NCBI GenBank assembly: GCA_013002995.1
Contig: JABDLO010000203.1
Coordinates: forward strand, 1-36,496
DNA from: Saprospiraceae bacterium
GTDB lineage: Bacteria; Bacteroidota; Bacteroidia; Chitinophagales; Saprospiraceae
DNA: 36,496 nucleotides
Direction of reading: 5' to 3'
This document shows, in pieces, positions 35,801 through 36,496 of this stretch. The notes below the pieces were generated by a model. The model worked only from the letters and a program-made list of their open reading frames with translations. It was not told the origin of the DNA and did not search any database. A program made the translations under genes and the position numbers. Every line of letters begins with the position of its first letter. The first letter of the stretch is position 1.

Positions 35801-36496
35801 ACCGCCTGAGGACATTACCGGATATTCACGTGGAAGTATTCCGGATATCGGAGCCTATGAATTTCAGGGAAATTACCATTGTTCCAAATATTATGTAGAT
35901 TCTATTGCTACAGGAGCCAATAACGGGAGTTCCTGGGCAGATGCTTTCACTGATCTTCAGGACGCCCTTAGCCTGGTACGGTCAGGTGACTCCATATGGG
36001 TGGCAAAGGGTACTTACTTTCCCTCCCTTGATCCATTTGGAAATGCCACTCCAACAGATCCTCGGGATAAGACATTTTTTATAAATGATGGTGTTAGTCT
36101 TTATGGCGGATTCGCCGGAACAGAAAGCAGTATTGGTGCAAGGAATATTAATACCAATCCAACCATCCTGCATGGAAATATTGGGGACATTGGTATTGAT
36201 ACCGATAACACATACCATGTAATATTGGTGTCAGGTGCTTCCGGATTTAGCAGTGGAGTAACGATTGATGGATTCACGGTCACTGGAGGCAATGCAGATG
36301 GTACCAATAGTATTGTGGTCAATGGTAACAACATCAGTCGGAATAATGCAGGAGGCATATGTTTTTTCGCAGCAGGTTCTTCATCTATAAATGATATTAG
36401 CCGAAATACCATCACAGGAAATTCAGCTACAAATAATTATGGGGGGATTTACGTCGATGGTAGCAATGCTGCGACCATCACCTTGAGCCACAATAC
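32829..36496 (+). CDS. Very large modular beta-helix surface protein, N-terminal part
   Basis: The frame is open from ATG 32829 to the window end (1222 codons and two bases, no stop). A signal peptide (MNKTVLLVLAITLLCTSILF, ending at SQ) is followed by modules that begin with YVD..ATG.N.GSSW.DA and contain GDxIWVAxGTYFPxxDP, TPxDSRDKTFLIxDG, GGFxGTE, many GGGxY and N-x-I-S-x-N-x-A rungs of a right-handed parallel beta-helix, and end with SIIEGGW, CxxCPG, DxDPLF and DIGAYEF (choice-of-anchor Q type). Modules start at 32901, 34263 and 35889; the first two are 454 and 542 residues, in frame. Likely a T9SS-secreted adhesin or polysaccharide-binding protein; the C-terminus is outside. Confidence 0.9.
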   Translation, partial: MNKTVLLVLAITLLCTSILFSQTTFYVDASATGANNGSSWTDAFMDLYDGLSAAVAGDEVWVAQGTYVPAEDPFGSTTPTDSRDKTFLVPDGVAFYGSFAGTESTIGERDIPSNPTILSGDLSITGDNSDNAYHVLLVSGPTGSSNGVTIDGFIIKDGNANGTSNITVNGNIISRSYGGGMYIVTKGSSAVNRIYKNTINANVANYYAGLYLSAGDASLNTLIDNNISSNSAFFDGGGLYFNGVDASSNRLSDNDISNNTASERYGGIHMNVSDAGTNVVGNNIIDGNSASDIGGLYFVGNYASTNSFINNVISGNSAPNYSGMYLSGFFPTINNVINNTISGNTATFGSTIYLATGQFTFSNNIVWDNVVAANQIQLGAATVDINNSIIEGGWSSCNNCPGITGTGDVDPLFLNDSDLDGSDNIFRTADDGLSLKPCGPAVEAGTSASAPSEDITGYTRTGNPDIGAYEFLGDQCATYYVNHAATGLNDGTSWVDAYTDLQMALSLATWGDTIWVAMGTYFPSLDPLGNATPLDSRDKTFLINDGVQIYGGFNGTETSLGARNIFSNSTILSGDLGTLSVISDNAYHVVLAVGASGSSAGVTLDGFTITAGNANGSGTIPVNGQTIGRNNGGGIYMILTGSSAVNTIKNNTITENIASQWYGGLYLKGDDAINKVDYNSIINNSAHSSGGMLLLANNATNQVSNNIVESNSAIGWVGGMRLIINSSTNHVSHNIITGNSSSNTTGGRGGGIYIQADNSIINTVSYNKISGNTAFEYAGMTFYGENAMNELTYNTISDNSATESIGGLYFHGGSAQNNMVSNNSIFDNSALVTGGMYFYCGMTQNSTLSNNIFSGNTAEFDASLKIRGDVSTTTKIINNTIINNIANVGFVGGIQLDYGTHTINNNILWNNTGYQIYSTHGATAIVGNSIIEGGWAGCINCPGGLGDGHIDPLIVNGSDIDGPDDLHRTADDGLTVRSCSPAIDAGTTSDAPPEDITGYSRGSIPDIGAYEFQGNYHCSKYYVDSIATGANNGSSWADAFTDLQDALSLVRSGDSIWVAKGTYFPSLDPFGNATPTDPRDKTFFINDGVSLYGGFAGTESSIGARNINTNPTILHGNIGDIGIDTDNTYHVILVSGASGFSSGVTIDGFTVTGGNADGTNSIVVNGNNISRNNAGGICFFAAGSSSINDISRNTITGNSATNNYGGIYVDGSNAATITLSHN

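Overview
The window looks like chromosome of a Bacteroidota bacterium, probably a marine or environmental member of the Saprospiria/Cytophagia/Flavobacteriia kind. The main reasons are type IX secretion (T9SS) C-terminal sorting domains on two exported proteins, SprB-type repeats, the lipobox style of the lipoproteins, TAnnTTTG-like -7 promoter boxes, weak Shine-Dalgarno sites, AT-rich DNA and a eukaryote-like prolyl-tRNA synthetase. No tRNA, rRNA or CRISPR array was seen. Lineage below phylum is inference.

Left part (1-8222): the end of a class III nucleotide cyclase; a methyltransferase coupled by a 1-base overlap to a phosphotriesterase-like lipoprotein; a gene-fragment area; a small secreted protein; a minus-strand operon (DUF2306 membrane protein, VOC protein, alpha/beta hydrolase); and an FG-GAP repeat protein. 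The methyltransferase and the hydrolase each occur once intact and once as a 3'-terminal fragment. This reads as an old tandem duplication of a convergent pair followed by opposite losses.

Islet (about 8.6-14.25 kb): an IS66 transposase remnant, a sulfatase-like gene tail, a 1169-residue T9SS-exported protein with four beta-trefoil-like repeats around an unrecognised central domain, a cassette-like stretch with a hypothetical gene that has an in-frame stop near its start, and a 150-bp fragment of an FG-GAP gene that is a direct repeat of part of the gene at 7029-8222. Gene fragments at both ends suggest repeated insertion and deletion.

Middle (14.4-23.5 kb): pentapeptide-repeat protein, beta-propeller protein, family 2 glycosyltransferase, a minus-strand cluster (acetolactate-decarboxylase-like lipoprotein, YwqG-like protein, quinone-oxidoreductase-like enzyme), a secreted T9SS metzincin-like protease, and a reductase/SnoaL-like pair.

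Right part (23.6-36.5 kb): a D-xylose operon (xylulokinase, xylose isomerase, then a YkgJ-type cysteine-cluster protein), an OmpP1/FadL-type outer-membrane protein, a very low-complexity secreted protein, proS, a DUF3127 protein with an SSB-like acidic tip overlapping a Trp-repeat secreted protein, and a very large modular beta-helix surface protein that is still open at the window end. No single complete new defence or mobile system is evident. The most interesting points are the reciprocal gene decay, the directly repeated FG-GAP segment around the islet, the shared promoter box of two distant genes, the SSB-like tail overlap, and the repeat-built exported proteins.
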